Positions 57,301 to 64,000 of a DNA stretch of 64,000 nucleotides are shown here, piece after piece; the stretch's first letter is position 1; each line of letters opens with the position of its first letter. The notes below the pieces were generated by a model that did no database searches, was not told the DNA's origin, and saw nothing but the letters and a program-made list of their open reading frames with translations. Both the position numbers and the translations under genes were made by a program. Origin of the DNA: Chloroflexota bacterium (GTDB taxonomy: Bacteria > Chloroflexota > Anaerolineae > SpSt-313); assembly GCA_029553955.1 (NCBI GenBank), contig JAKPJZ010000074.1, positions 1 through 64,000 of the forward strand, read 5' to 3'.

Positions 57301-58317
57301 ATGCGTGAGCCACCCAACCTGGCAGAGTCGGACATCGTGGCGGTGCTGCAGGCGCACTATGGCCTGGCGGTGAGGGCGCTGGCCTTTCTGCCGCTGGGCG
57401 CCGACTCGGCGTCGGCGGTGTATCGCCTCGACGCGGCGGGTGGCGATAGGTACTTGCTCAAAGTGCGCAGCGGCGCCGGGTTCAGCCTGCCGAGCCTGGC
57501 CGTGCCCCACTTGCTGCATGAGCAGGGCGTGCCCCACATCGCGGCGCCGCTGGCGACGGCCGATGGAGCGCTGTGGGCCAGCCTGGGCGACTATGCGCTG
57601 AGCCTCTATCGCTTCATCGACGGCCGCATGGGCGCCGATGGCGGCCTCTCGCCCGAGCAGTGGCGCACGCTCGGCACGACGGTGAGACAGGTCCACACGA
57701 GCCGGCTCCCGCCCGAGCTGCGGCGCATCGTGCCGCGCGAGGCCTTTGTGCCCAGCCGGCGCGAGCTCATGGAGGGCCTCGAGGCGGCCCTGGATGGCGA
57801 GGATCTGGCCGGCCCTGCAGCGCGCGAGCTGGCCGCCTTGTGGCAGGCGCAGCGGGATGTGATCCACACCGTGGTGGCGCAGGCCGATACCCTGGCTGAC
57901 CGGCTGCGGCAGCAAGACCTGCCGCTCGCCCTGTGCCATGCCGACCTGCACACCTGGAACGTGCTCGTTGACGCCCGCCAGGAATTCTGGCTGATCGATT
58001 GGGATGAGACCATCCTGGCGCCGAAAGAGCGCGACCTGATGTTCGTCGTCGTCGGCATCGCGTCTCACCTCGTCGGGCCACACGACACCGCCTGCTTCCT
58101 TGCAGGCTACGGCGACGCGGCCATCGACCAGGTGGCGCTGACCTACTACCGCTACGCCTGGGCCGTGCAGGATATGGCAGCCTTTGCCGAGCGGGCGCTG
58201 CTCTTGCCCGATCTCAGCGAGGAGACCCGGCGCGAGGCGGTGCACGGCTTTGCCGAGTTGTTCGAGCCAGGCCAGATCGTGGCCATCGCCCAGGCCTCGG
58301 ATGGCGCTGGCAACTGA
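57301..58317 (+). CDS. Aminoglycoside phosphotransferase-like kinase
   Basis: 338 residues with the APH/choline kinase fold: the catalytic loop LCHADLHTWNVLVD and the metal-binding LIDWDETILAPKERDLMFV, plus VYRLDAAGGDRYLLKVRSG in the N-lobe. These families phosphorylate antibiotics, choline, thiamine or homoserine; the substrate cannot be told. The ATG at 57301 follows the stop of the deaminase-like gene by two bases. Confidence 0.9.
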   Translation: MREPPNLAESDIVAVLQAHYGLAVRALAFLPLGADSASAVYRLDAAGGDRYLLKVRSGAGFSLPSLAVPHLLHEQGVPHIAAPLATADGALWASLGDYALSLYRFIDGRMGADGGLSPEQWRTLGTTVRQVHTSRLPPELRRIVPREAFVPSRRELMEGLEAALDGEDLAGPAARELAALWQAQRDVIHTVVAQADTLADRLRQQDLPLALCHADLHTWNVLVDARQEFWLIDWDETILAPKERDLMFVVVGIASHLVGPHDTACFLAGYGDAAIDQVALTYYRYAWAVQDMAAFAERALLLPDLSEETRREAVHGFAELFEPGQIVAIAQASDGAGN

Positions 58318-58405
58318 CGTGTGACGATGCCTGGACCTGCAGACCCCGCAGCAGGTCTGACGCGCGTCCATCCGGCCCCCAATCCGAGCTGGGGTGTCTG
58401 GTGGC

Positions 58406-58549
58406 TTGGCGGCACGGGCCACCTGCGACTCTTCAGCCGGGCGCATGCCCCCGTTCAGGGCTAGGGTGTTTGGTGTGTTGGCGGCACGGGCCACCTGCGA
58501 CTCTTCAGCCGGGCGCATGCCCCCGTTCAGGGCTAGGGTGTTTGGTGTG
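58406..58549. repeat. Two tandem 72-bp repeats
   Basis: TTGGCGGCACGGGCCACCTG begins at 58406 and again at 58478; the two 72-bp units are practically identical. The third start at 58550 diverges after TTGGCG because the palindrome of 58536-58615 begins inside the second unit. Confidence 0.9.
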
Positions 58550-58660
58550 TTGGCGCAGCCGGATTGGCCCGCCCGCAGGCGGGCCAATCCGGCTGCGCCA
58601 ACACACCAAACACCCCTTCAAGGGTCTGTTCCGGGCCTGCGCGAAGCAGAATGTCCGGAG
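58536..58660 (-). repeat. Variable-stem element, 80-bp palindrome 58536-58615
   Basis: GGGTGTTTGGTGTGTTGGCG, inner stem CAGCCGGATT, tip GGCCCGCC-CGCA-GGCGGGCC and mirror, with only the loop unpaired. The right flank, read on the minus strand, has GCTTCGCGCAGGCCCGG..GACCCTTGAAGG, matching the outer module at 59236. The 58318-58723 spacer holds nothing else. Confidence 0.9.
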
Positions 58661-58723
58661 TTGGCGTGCATCGGCAATGATCATTCAAGTGGTGTGAGTT
58701 CGAGGGACGAAAGGAGCAAGGTA

Positions 58724-59239
58724 ATGAGCGAGCTGCGCATGATTGCAGACCTGATGGCGGTGGCGGCGCGCACGGCGCCCAAGGCGGTCGGGCAGGACTT
58801 TGTCGTCATCCGGGTGGTGGATGGGGAGGAGCTCAAGGCGCTGGCCGAGCGCATGGCCGACTATGGCCGGCGCAGCGGCAAGAAGAACTTTGACCGCGAC
58901 GGCAAGAACGTCGCCGCATCCGGCGCCGTAGTGCTCATCGGCCTCAAAGACGCCAAGACCTGTGGCCTCAACTGTGGCGCCTGCGGTGCGGAAGAGTGTG
59001 CCGCATTGGCGGTCAACGGCCACGAGGGCGAGTTCCGCGGCCCGCAGTGCGCCCTGCGCCTGCTCGACATGGGCATCGCCCTGGGCTCGGCCGCCAAGAT
59101 GGCCGGGCTGCTCAACGCCGACAGCCGCATCATGTACCGCGCTGGCGTCGCCGCGCGCGAGATGGGCCTCATCGATGCCGATTTCGTCATGGGCATCCCC
59201 ATCTCGGCGACGGGCAAGAGCATCTACTTCGATCGCTAG
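58724..59239 (+). CDS. DUF2148 Fe-S protein
   Basis: 171 residues. The characteristic Cys motif KTCGLNCGACGAEEC (C80, C84, C87, C92) would hold a [4Fe-4S] cluster. GAVVLIGLKDA precedes it and MGIPISATGKSIYFDR ends the protein, as in the family. Found in many anaerobes; function unknown. ATG with AAGGAGC upstream. Confidence 0.9.
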   Translation: MSELRMIADLMAVAARTAPKAVGQDFVVIRVVDGEELKALAERMADYGRRSGKKNFDRDGKNVAASGAVVLIGLKDAKTCGLNCGACGAEECAALAVNGHEGEFRGPQCALRLLDMGIALGSAAKMAGLLNADSRIMYRAGVAAREMGLIDADFVMGIPISATGKSIYFDR

Positions 59240-59470
59240 CAGCCTGCGGCCGCTAGCCGGCGCTGGCCGGCAACCGGGTCTATCGCTTCGCACATGCCCG
59301 GCCCGGAGCCCTTGAGGCAGGGTTTTGGCGGGCTGGTTAGCGTCGTTGCCCGCCCGCGGGCGGCCAACGACGCTAACCAGCCCGCCAAAACCCCTATCCT
59401 GGGCCAGTGCCGGACGGCAGCAGCGCGCAATACCCGGCTGTTGCCAGGAAGCTGAGCGTAGCCGGCTACC
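59236..59470 (+). repeat. Variable-stem element with both outer modules (palindrome 59320-59393)
   Basis: Begins at the DUF2148 stop as CTAGCAGCCTG, then GGCAACCGGG, GCTTCGCACATGCCCGG, GGAGCCCTTGAGGCA, a 74-bp palindrome with one mismatched pair, then TCCTGGGCCAGTGCCGG, CCCGGCTGTTGCCAGGAAGC. The last bases encode the C-terminal RLSER of the FtsZ-like gene on the other strand. Confidence 0.85.
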
Positions 59471-60539
59471 TCTCCGACAGACGGCTGGCGGCGAAAATGC
59501 TGATCTCGACGGCGTCTGTGGGCAACGTGTGGTCGAAGGTGGCGCCGCAGTAGATGCTGGCCAGGGGCGATGCCGCGTGGGTGACGGCCTCGCCGGCGGC
59601 GCGCACACCGCCGACAGTGAGCGCCTCACCGCCGCGGACGGCGACAAATATGCCCGGCGCGGTGGCGATGGGGCCGCCGAGGAAGGGGCTGGCGAGCGCG
59701 GCGGTGGCGGCGCGCACGGCCGCGTTGTGGCCACTCGCTTCGCCGTGGCCCAGGCGGACGCAGCCCTCGTGGCGCAGGATGTAGCGCAGGTCGGCGGGGT
59801 CGATGCCGATGAGGCCGGGCACGGTCACGGTCTCTACCAGGCTGCGCGCGGCGCGGCTGAGCAGGCCGTCGAGGGCCTGAAAGGCGGCCATGATGCTCTT
59901 GTCGCGGTGCGCCGGCAGCAGCCCGTCGCAAGGGATGGCGACGACGGCATCGGCTTCGGACCGGAGCGCGGCGAGGCCGGCCTGGGCGTTGGCCCAGCGC
60001 CGCCGGCCCTCGAAGCCAAATGGCAGCGTAACCAGGGCGATGGTGATGGCGCCGGCCTCGCGGGCCAGCCGGGCGATGACGGACCCAGCGCCACCGCCGC
60101 TGCCGCCGCCCAGGCCGGCAACGAGCAGCGCCAGCCCGACGCCGCCGAGCACATCGCGCAGTTCGGGGGCGCTGGCAAGCGCGCAGGCCTCGCCGCGCCC
60201 GACCAGCCCGCCCGCGCCCAGGCCGCGCGCCACCTGCGGCCCGAGCAGCACCCGCTGGGCGCCCGGCGCCTGAAGCGCGGCCGCCACATCACACTCGGCG
60301 ACGCAGAGCCTGGCGCCTGCGACTCCCCGCGCCGCCAGCAACGAGATGGCCTTGGCGCCGGCGCCGCCCACCCCTATGATGACGGCCTGCGGCGGCCAGT
60401 CGCGTGCGAGCGGGGCAGCCGGGGGCGGTGTCGCGGCAGCCTGCACGGCGGCGGCGCCGCAGACGTGCCACAGGCCGGCGGCGGCCAGCGCTCCGGCCGA
60501 GCGGCGGAGGAAGGCGCGACGCGTGTAGCGTGTGGTCAT
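59466..60539 (-). CDS. FtsZ-family GTPase homologue with twin-arginine signal peptide
   Basis: 357 residues. Residues 5-35, TRRAFLRRSAGALAAAGLW..., are a text-book Tat signal (RR-x-F-L), likely cut after VQA. The FtsZ/tubulin core starts at 51: T1 loop GVGGAGAKAI (FtsZ has GVGGxGxN), nucleotide G-box GLGGGSGGGAGS (142-153), T7 loop IDPAD with D247 and D250, and the HEGCVRLGHGEASGHNAAVRAATAA helix as in FtsZ. The C-terminal peptide that binds FtsA/ZipA is absent. No alternative start fits. A translocated tubulin-like protein would be extraordinary. Overlaps the upstream membrane gene by four bases (ATGA). Confidence 0.88.
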   Translation of the reverse strand: MTTRYTRRAFLRRSAGALAAAGLWHVCGAAAVQAAATPPPAAPLARDWPPQAVIIGVGGAGAKAISLLAARGVAGARLCVAECDVAAALQAPGAQRVLLGPQVARGLGAGGLVGRGEACALASAPELRDVLGGVGLALLVAGLGGGSGGGAGSVIARLAREAGAITIALVTLPFGFEGRRRWANAQAGLAALRSEADAVVAIPCDGLLPAHRDKSIMAAFQALDGLLSRAARSLVETVTVPGLIGIDPADLRYILRHEGCVRLGHGEASGHNAAVRAATAALASPFLGGPIATAPGIFVAVRGGEALTVGGVRAAGEAVTHAASPLASIYCGATFDHTLPTDAVEISIFAASRLSER

Positions 60540-60970
60540 GGGCGCTCCCCTGTGAGCCGTGCCGGCGCGAGCCCGAGCACCAAGCCGCCCGCCATGCCGG
60601 GCAGCACCGCCGCCTGCGCGAGGCGGATCTGCAGCAGCAGCACCAGGTAGTCGCCGCCATAGTCGCGCGGTGGCGAGATCCAGTAGCCGGTGCCGGCGAT
60701 GGAGAGGGCGAGCAGCAGCGCGGCGATGCCGGGCGCCGCGCCGGCGAGCGCCAGAGCCGCGCCGAGGCCGCGCAGCAGACGGCCCGGCTGCGCACCGATG
60801 CCTCGCCCGGCGAAGAACCCGCCCACGAGGGCTGCCCCCACGCCCAGGGCCGTCAGCGTGACAAAGATGAGCGGGTGCGACCAGTAGACGCCGTGGTAGG
60901 TGGGCACGAGGAAAAGGCCGGGCAGCAGCAGGCCCACTATGAGCAGTGAGAGTGTGGCTGATCTGGGCAT
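60536..60970 (-). CDS. Small membrane protein co-transcribed with the Tat-FtsZ homologue
   Basis: 144 residues with four predicted membrane helices (LSLLIVGLLLPGLFLVPTY, LIFVTLTALGVGAALVGGFF, LGAALALAGAAPGIAALLLA, AAVLPGMAGGLVLGLA) and a YWISPPRDYGGDY loop. No family recognised. Shares ATGA with the next gene, so both must be translated together, and it may anchor or partner the FtsZ-like protein. Confidence 0.82.
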   Translation of the reverse strand: MPRSATLSLLIVGLLLPGLFLVPTYHGVYWSHPLIFVTLTALGVGAALVGGFFAGRGIGAQPGRLLRGLGAALALAGAAPGIAALLLALSIAGTGYWISPPRDYGGDYLVLLLQIRLAQAAVLPGMAGGLVLGLAPARLTGERP

Positions 60971-61072
60971 GACGAAGGCGCTTCCTCTCGGGCCGGCCTG
61001 CGGCCTCGTGTGCGAGACGATGCCCCATCATAGCTCGGCGGCTGCCGCTTGTCACGCGCCACCCTCGCACAT

Positions 61073-61101
61073 TTGACAGATTATCGCATTTGTGGTAGAA
61101 T
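61073..61101 (+). promoter_or_regulatory. Promoter of the DEAD-box helicase gene
   Basis: TTGACA at 61073-61078, 17-bp spacer, TAGAAT at 61096-61101. The leader is about 135 nt. Confidence 0.7.
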
Positions 61102-61138
61102 TGCGATCGTGAGAGAGCAAGAGCATGTGGACGATTCC

Positions 61139-61175
61139 CGCCGCCCGGCCTTGTGGCTGAGGCGGCGCTTTTGTA
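61139..61175 (+). promoter_or_regulatory. Hairpin in the helicase leader, possible attenuator
   Basis: CGCCGCC-CGGCC-TTGT-GGCTG-A-GGCGGCG folds into a 12-bp stem with one bulge, followed by CTTTTG. It stands between the promoter and the GTG start at 61244, where a weak terminator could regulate the helicase. Only structural, no family known. Confidence 0.45.
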
Positions 61176-61243
61176 CCTCTTCACCCGATGTGTGCCCGCG
61201 GCTGTTCACCTCGGCAGAATCAGCGCCGCAATAGAGGAGTTCT

Positions 61244-62452
61244 GTGCAGTTCTCGGATTTCGACCTTGACCAACGATTGCAGGAGAACCTGCGGGCCATG
61301 GGCTTTGCGGAGCCCACGCCCATTCAGAGTGAGGCCATCCCGCGCGCCTTGGAGGGGCGCGATATTCTCGGCTCGGCCGAGACGGGCACCGGCAAGACGG
61401 CGGCGTTCTTGCTGCCCATCTTGCAGCGGTTATTGGCGGCGCCCGGCCGGCACGGGCCGCGCGCGTTGGTCCTCGTGCCGACGCGCGAACTGGCGCTACA
61501 GGTGAGCGAGCATGCGGCGCAATTGGGCCGCGGCCTGAGCGTGCGTGTGGTTACGGTGTACGGCGGTGTGGGCTATCGCGAGCAGGATGCGGCGCTCAAG
61601 CGCGGCGCCGATATCGTCATCGCCACGCCCGGCCGTCTGCTCGACCAGGTGGCGCGGCGCCATGTGGCGTTCGCGGCGCTCGAGGTGCTGGTGCTCGACG
61701 AGGCCGACCGCATGCTCGATTTCGGCTTCCTGCCCGACATCCGCCGTATCGTGCGCCTGTTGCCCCAAGAGCGGCAGACGCTGTTGTTCTCGGCGACGCT
61801 CGGGCCGATCGTCAGCCTGGCCCGTGAGGTGACCCGCGAGGCGGTCCGCGTCGAGGTGGCCGAGGCGGTGACGCCCGAGGCCATCGCGCAGGTGCTGTAC
61901 CCGGTGCCCGAGCACTTGAAGCTCGACCTGCTGCAGCGCCTGCTGGCCGACGCCCGCCTCGACAGCGTGCTGGTCTTTACGCGCACCAAGCAGCGCGCCG
62001 ACCGCCTGGTGGCCGACCTGCAGCGGGCCAAGATACCGGCGGCCGTGATCCACGGCGAACGCTCGCAGGTCGAGCGGGTTTCGGCGCTGGAGGCGTTCCG
62101 GCGTGGGCGTACGCGCGTGCTCGTGGCCACCGACATCGCGGCGCGCGGCCTCGACGTGGAAGGCATCGCCCTGGTGGTGAACTATGACGTGCCCACCCAT
62201 CCCGAGGACTATGTGCACCGCATCGGTCGCACCGGCCGGGCGACCGCCGCCGGGCAGGCCTGCACCCTCGTCACCCGCGAAGATGAGCGCATGATCCACC
62301 GCATCGAGTACATCCTGCAGCGCAAGCTCGAGCGCCGGCAGGTTGAGGGGCTGGATTATCGCCGGCCCGCCGTGCACATGCCCACGCCGGAGGAGATCCG
62401 GCGCTACGTGGAGGCCAACCGGCGCCGGCCCAGCCCCGCGGCCAACGCCTAG
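61244..62452 (+). CDS. DEAD-box ATP-dependent RNA helicase (RhlE-like)
   Basis: 402 residues. Q motif FAEPTPIQ, Walker A AETGTGKT, PTRELALQ, ATPGRLLDQ, DEAD in VLDEADRMLDFGF, SAT in LFSATLGP, and HRIGRTGR at the end. It lacks the basic C-terminal tail of CsdA/DeaD. Unwinds structured RNA, often in cold or ribosome assembly. GTG start after GAGGAG; an in-leader hairpin may control it. Confidence 0.96.
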   Translation: MQFSDFDLDQRLQENLRAMGFAEPTPIQSEAIPRALEGRDILGSAETGTGKTAAFLLPILQRLLAAPGRHGPRALVLVPTRELALQVSEHAAQLGRGLSVRVVTVYGGVGYREQDAALKRGADIVIATPGRLLDQVARRHVAFAALEVLVLDEADRMLDFGFLPDIRRIVRLLPQERQTLLFSATLGPIVSLAREVTREAVRVEVAEAVTPEAIAQVLYPVPEHLKLDLLQRLLADARLDSVLVFTRTKQRADRLVADLQRAKIPAAVIHGERSQVERVSALEAFRRGRTRVLVATDIAARGLDVEGIALVVNYDVPTHPEDYVHRIGRTGRATAAGQACTLVTREDERMIHRIEYILQRKLERRQVEGLDYRRPAVHMPTPEEIRRYVEANRRRPSPAANA

Positions 62453-62509
62453 CGGCACGACGGCCCGAAAGCGGGCTGCGGTCGATGCTGCCGCCCTGGC
62501 TGTCCGAGG

Positions 62510-62665
62510 CGGCCTGCTGTCCGGGCTTTACGCTGTGCACACGGCCGGAATGGAATCCTTTGGGGGGAATTCTCGGTGGGTGGGCTGGCCCGTGGCCGCC
62601 CGCGGGCGGCCACGGGCCAGCCCACCCACCGAGAATTCCCCTTCCGGGCCAGGGCCGGGCTGAAG
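62510..62665 (+). repeat. Variable-stem element, 78-bp perfect palindrome 62564-62641
   Basis: GGGGAATTCTCGGTGGGTGG, inner stem CTGGCCCGT, tip GGCCGCC-CGCG-GGCGGCC and mirror, all paired. The right flank CCTTCCGGGCCAGGGCCGG matches the one at 59236 (TCCTGGGCCAGTGCCGG). The spacer 62453-62811 contains no gene. Confidence 0.88.
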
Positions 62666-62811
62666 CGTAACGCATCAGCCGGCAGCCACCTGGATCGCCA
62701 ACCGCCCACACCAAGTATGGTTCTGGTGCACCAAGTGGAGGGGACGGGTCGCTTTCTGGGCGTGGCCAAGGCGTGCGCGGCGCTGCAGGCCGGTGACGGA
62801 GGAGGTGGGCC

Positions 62812-64000
62812 ATGACGCTCATGACGGCAGACGAGTATGTGGCCAGCCTGCGCAGCGTGCGCAAGCGTGTCTTCGTCCTGGGCGAGGAGGTGGGGGACTA
62901 TGTGGACCACCCCCTCATCCGCCCGTCGCTCAACGCCTGCGCCGAGACCTACGCCGTGGCGCAGGAGCCGGCCTACGAGGCGTTGGCGACGGCCCGGTCG
63001 AGCGTGACGGGCGAGCGCGTCAACCGCTTCACGCACCTGCACCAGGACCCGGGCGACCTGGTGGCCAAGGTCAAGCTGCTGCGCCTGCTGGGGCAGCGCA
63101 CCGGCTGCTGCTTCCAGCGCTGCGTGGGCATGGATGCGCTGAATGCGGTCGACTCGGTCACCTTCGAGCTGGACCGCGACCTGGGCACCGGCTACCACGC
63201 CCGGTTCCGCGAGTACCTGCGCCATGTGCAGGCGCGCGACCTGGTGGTCGACGGCGCCATGACCGACCCCAAGGGCAACCGCCGCCTGGCGCCTGGCGAG
63301 CAGGCCGACCCCGACCTCTTCCTGCGCATGACGGAGCGGCGCGCGGACGGCATGGTGGTGCGCGGCGCCAAGGTGCACCAGACCGGCGCCGTCAACGCCC
63401 ACGAGATCCTCATCATGCCGACGCAATCGCTCGCCGAGGCCGACGCCGCCTATGCCGTGGCCTGCGCCGTGCCCGCCGACGCGCCGGGCCTGCTTTGCGT
63501 CGTCGGCCGCCAGCCGTCGGACTCGCGCAAGCTCGAGGGCGTCGACGCCGGCAACGCGCGCTTTGGCGGCCATGAGGCGGTCATTATCCTTGACGACGTC
63601 TTTGTGCCCTGGGAGCGCGTCTTTCTCTGCGGCGAGGTGCGCCACGCCGGGCTGCTCGTCGAGCGCTTTGCCGGCTATCACCGCCAGTCGTATGGCGGCT
63701 GCAAGGTGGGCGTGGGCGACGTGCTCATCGGTGCGGCGCAGGCGCTGGCCGAGTACCAGGGCACCGAAAAAGCCTCGCACATCCGCGACAAGATCATCGA
63801 AATGGTGCACCTCAACGAGACCCTCTTCGCCTGCGGCATCGCCTGCTCGGCCCAGGGCACGGCGACCGCCTCGGGCACCTACCTCGTCGACCTGCTCCTG
63901 GCCAACGTCTGCAAGCTCAACGTCACCCGCTTCCCCTACGAGATCGCGCGCCTGGCGCAGGATATCGCCGGCGGCCTCCTGGTGACCCTGCCCTCCGAGC
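62812..64000 (+). CDS. abfD: 4-hydroxybutyryl-CoA dehydratase / vinylacetyl-CoA isomerase, 3' end cut
   Basis: Converts 4-hydroxybutyryl-CoA to crotonyl-CoA with a [4Fe-4S] cluster and FAD. 396 codons are present of an about 490-residue family. The cluster ligands of the clostridial enzyme (C99, C103, H292, C299) have counterparts: CFQRC gives C100 and C104, and HRQSYGGC gives H290 and C297 with the same spacing. This separates it from the related 4-hydroxyphenylacetate 3-hydroxylases. Start ATG with GGAGG upstream. Links GABA or succinate-derived C4 acids to crotonyl-CoA, matching the operon at 11643-16449. Confidence 0.93.
   Translation, partial: MTLMTADEYVASLRSVRKRVFVLGEEVGDYVDHPLIRPSLNACAETYAVAQEPAYEALATARSSVTGERVNRFTHLHQDPGDLVAKVKLLRLLGQRTGCCFQRCVGMDALNAVDSVTFELDRDLGTGYHARFREYLRHVQARDLVVDGAMTDPKGNRRLAPGEQADPDLFLRMTERRADGMVVRGAKVHQTGAVNAHEILIMPTQSLAEADAAYAVACAVPADAPGLLCVVGRQPSDSRKLEGVDAGNARFGGHEAVIILDDVFVPWERVFLCGEVRHAGLLVERFAGYHRQSYGGCKVGVGDVLIGAAQALAEYQGTEKASHIRDKIIEMVHLNETLFACGIACSAQGTATASGTYLVDLLLANVCKLNVTRFPYEIARLAQDIAGGLLVTLPSE

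Noticed and set aside
62812-64000. 4-Hydroxyphenylacetate 3-hydroxylase
   Set aside because: That family lacks the Cys/His cluster ligands that are present here with the correct spacing.

Overview
The window looks like a chromosomal piece of a GC-rich, anaerobic, probably single-membrane bacterium. I favour an uncultured Chloroflexota (Anaerolineae-like) lineage, because of the mix of CoA-ester fermentation genes, a MalT-like giant LuxR regulator, a conserved rpmH-rnpA-yidD-yidC-jag / parAB / prfA-prmC / dnaX-ybaB-recR backbone, and very repeat-rich spacers. That placement is inference; no 16S rRNA is present.

Layout. (1) 1-16449, all on the minus strand: a CoA-ester catabolic island. Read in transcription order it has thiolase, 3-hydroxyacyl-CoA dehydrogenase, enoyl-CoA hydratase, acyl-CoA dehydrogenase, EtfB, an M55 aminopeptidase, an EamA transporter, a HAD hydrolase, a PLP aminotransferase, a ferredoxin-fused EtfA, a thioesterase, both subunits and the activator of a 2-hydroxyacyl-CoA dehydratase, and an acyl-CoA ligase cut by the window edge. 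Together these suit amino-acid or 2-hydroxy-acid fermentation through 2-enoyl-CoA and C4 intermediates. A cut 4-hydroxybutyryl-CoA dehydratase gene at 62812-64000 fits the same metabolism. (2) 17088-24301: two tandem Hsp90-type ATPases, the second fused through a coiled coil to a TIR/deoxyribosyltransferase-like domain, followed by a TPR protein; one sigma70-like promoter precedes all three. This is the strongest candidate for an undescribed multi-protein system. (3) 24418-43419: housekeeping genes (tRNA-Arg, rpmH, rnpA, yidD, yidC, jag, parA, parB, prfA, a prmC-sua5 fusion, tatA, dnaX, ybaB, recR, comM), then a PD-(D/E)XK-type GxxExxY gene boxed by inverted repeat arrays, a Cys-cluster protein and an RNase H lacking one catalytic Asp. 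(4) 43617-64000: accessory genes (acetyltransferases, a secreted HExxH protein, a GPH transporter, FAD oxidoreductase, MalT-like regulator, flavodoxin, a broken deaminase-like gene, an aminoglycoside-phosphotransferase-like kinase, a DUF2148 Fe-S protein, a Tat-signal FtsZ homologue with a membrane partner, and a DEAD-box helicase).

Intergenic DNA is the second surprise. Almost every spacer holds an inverted array or a near-perfect 40-90 bp palindrome. One family (near 5317, 45169, 51090, 58536, 59320 and 62564) has a constant tip, GGCCCGCC-CGYR-GGCGGGCC or a slight variant, but stem arms that differ from copy to copy while staying self-complementary. Most copies sit inside a conserved outer repeat, and that outer repeat also occurs without a palindrome at 49325-49528. 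Several repeats have run into gene 3' ends or, in prmC-sua5, into the coding sequence itself.
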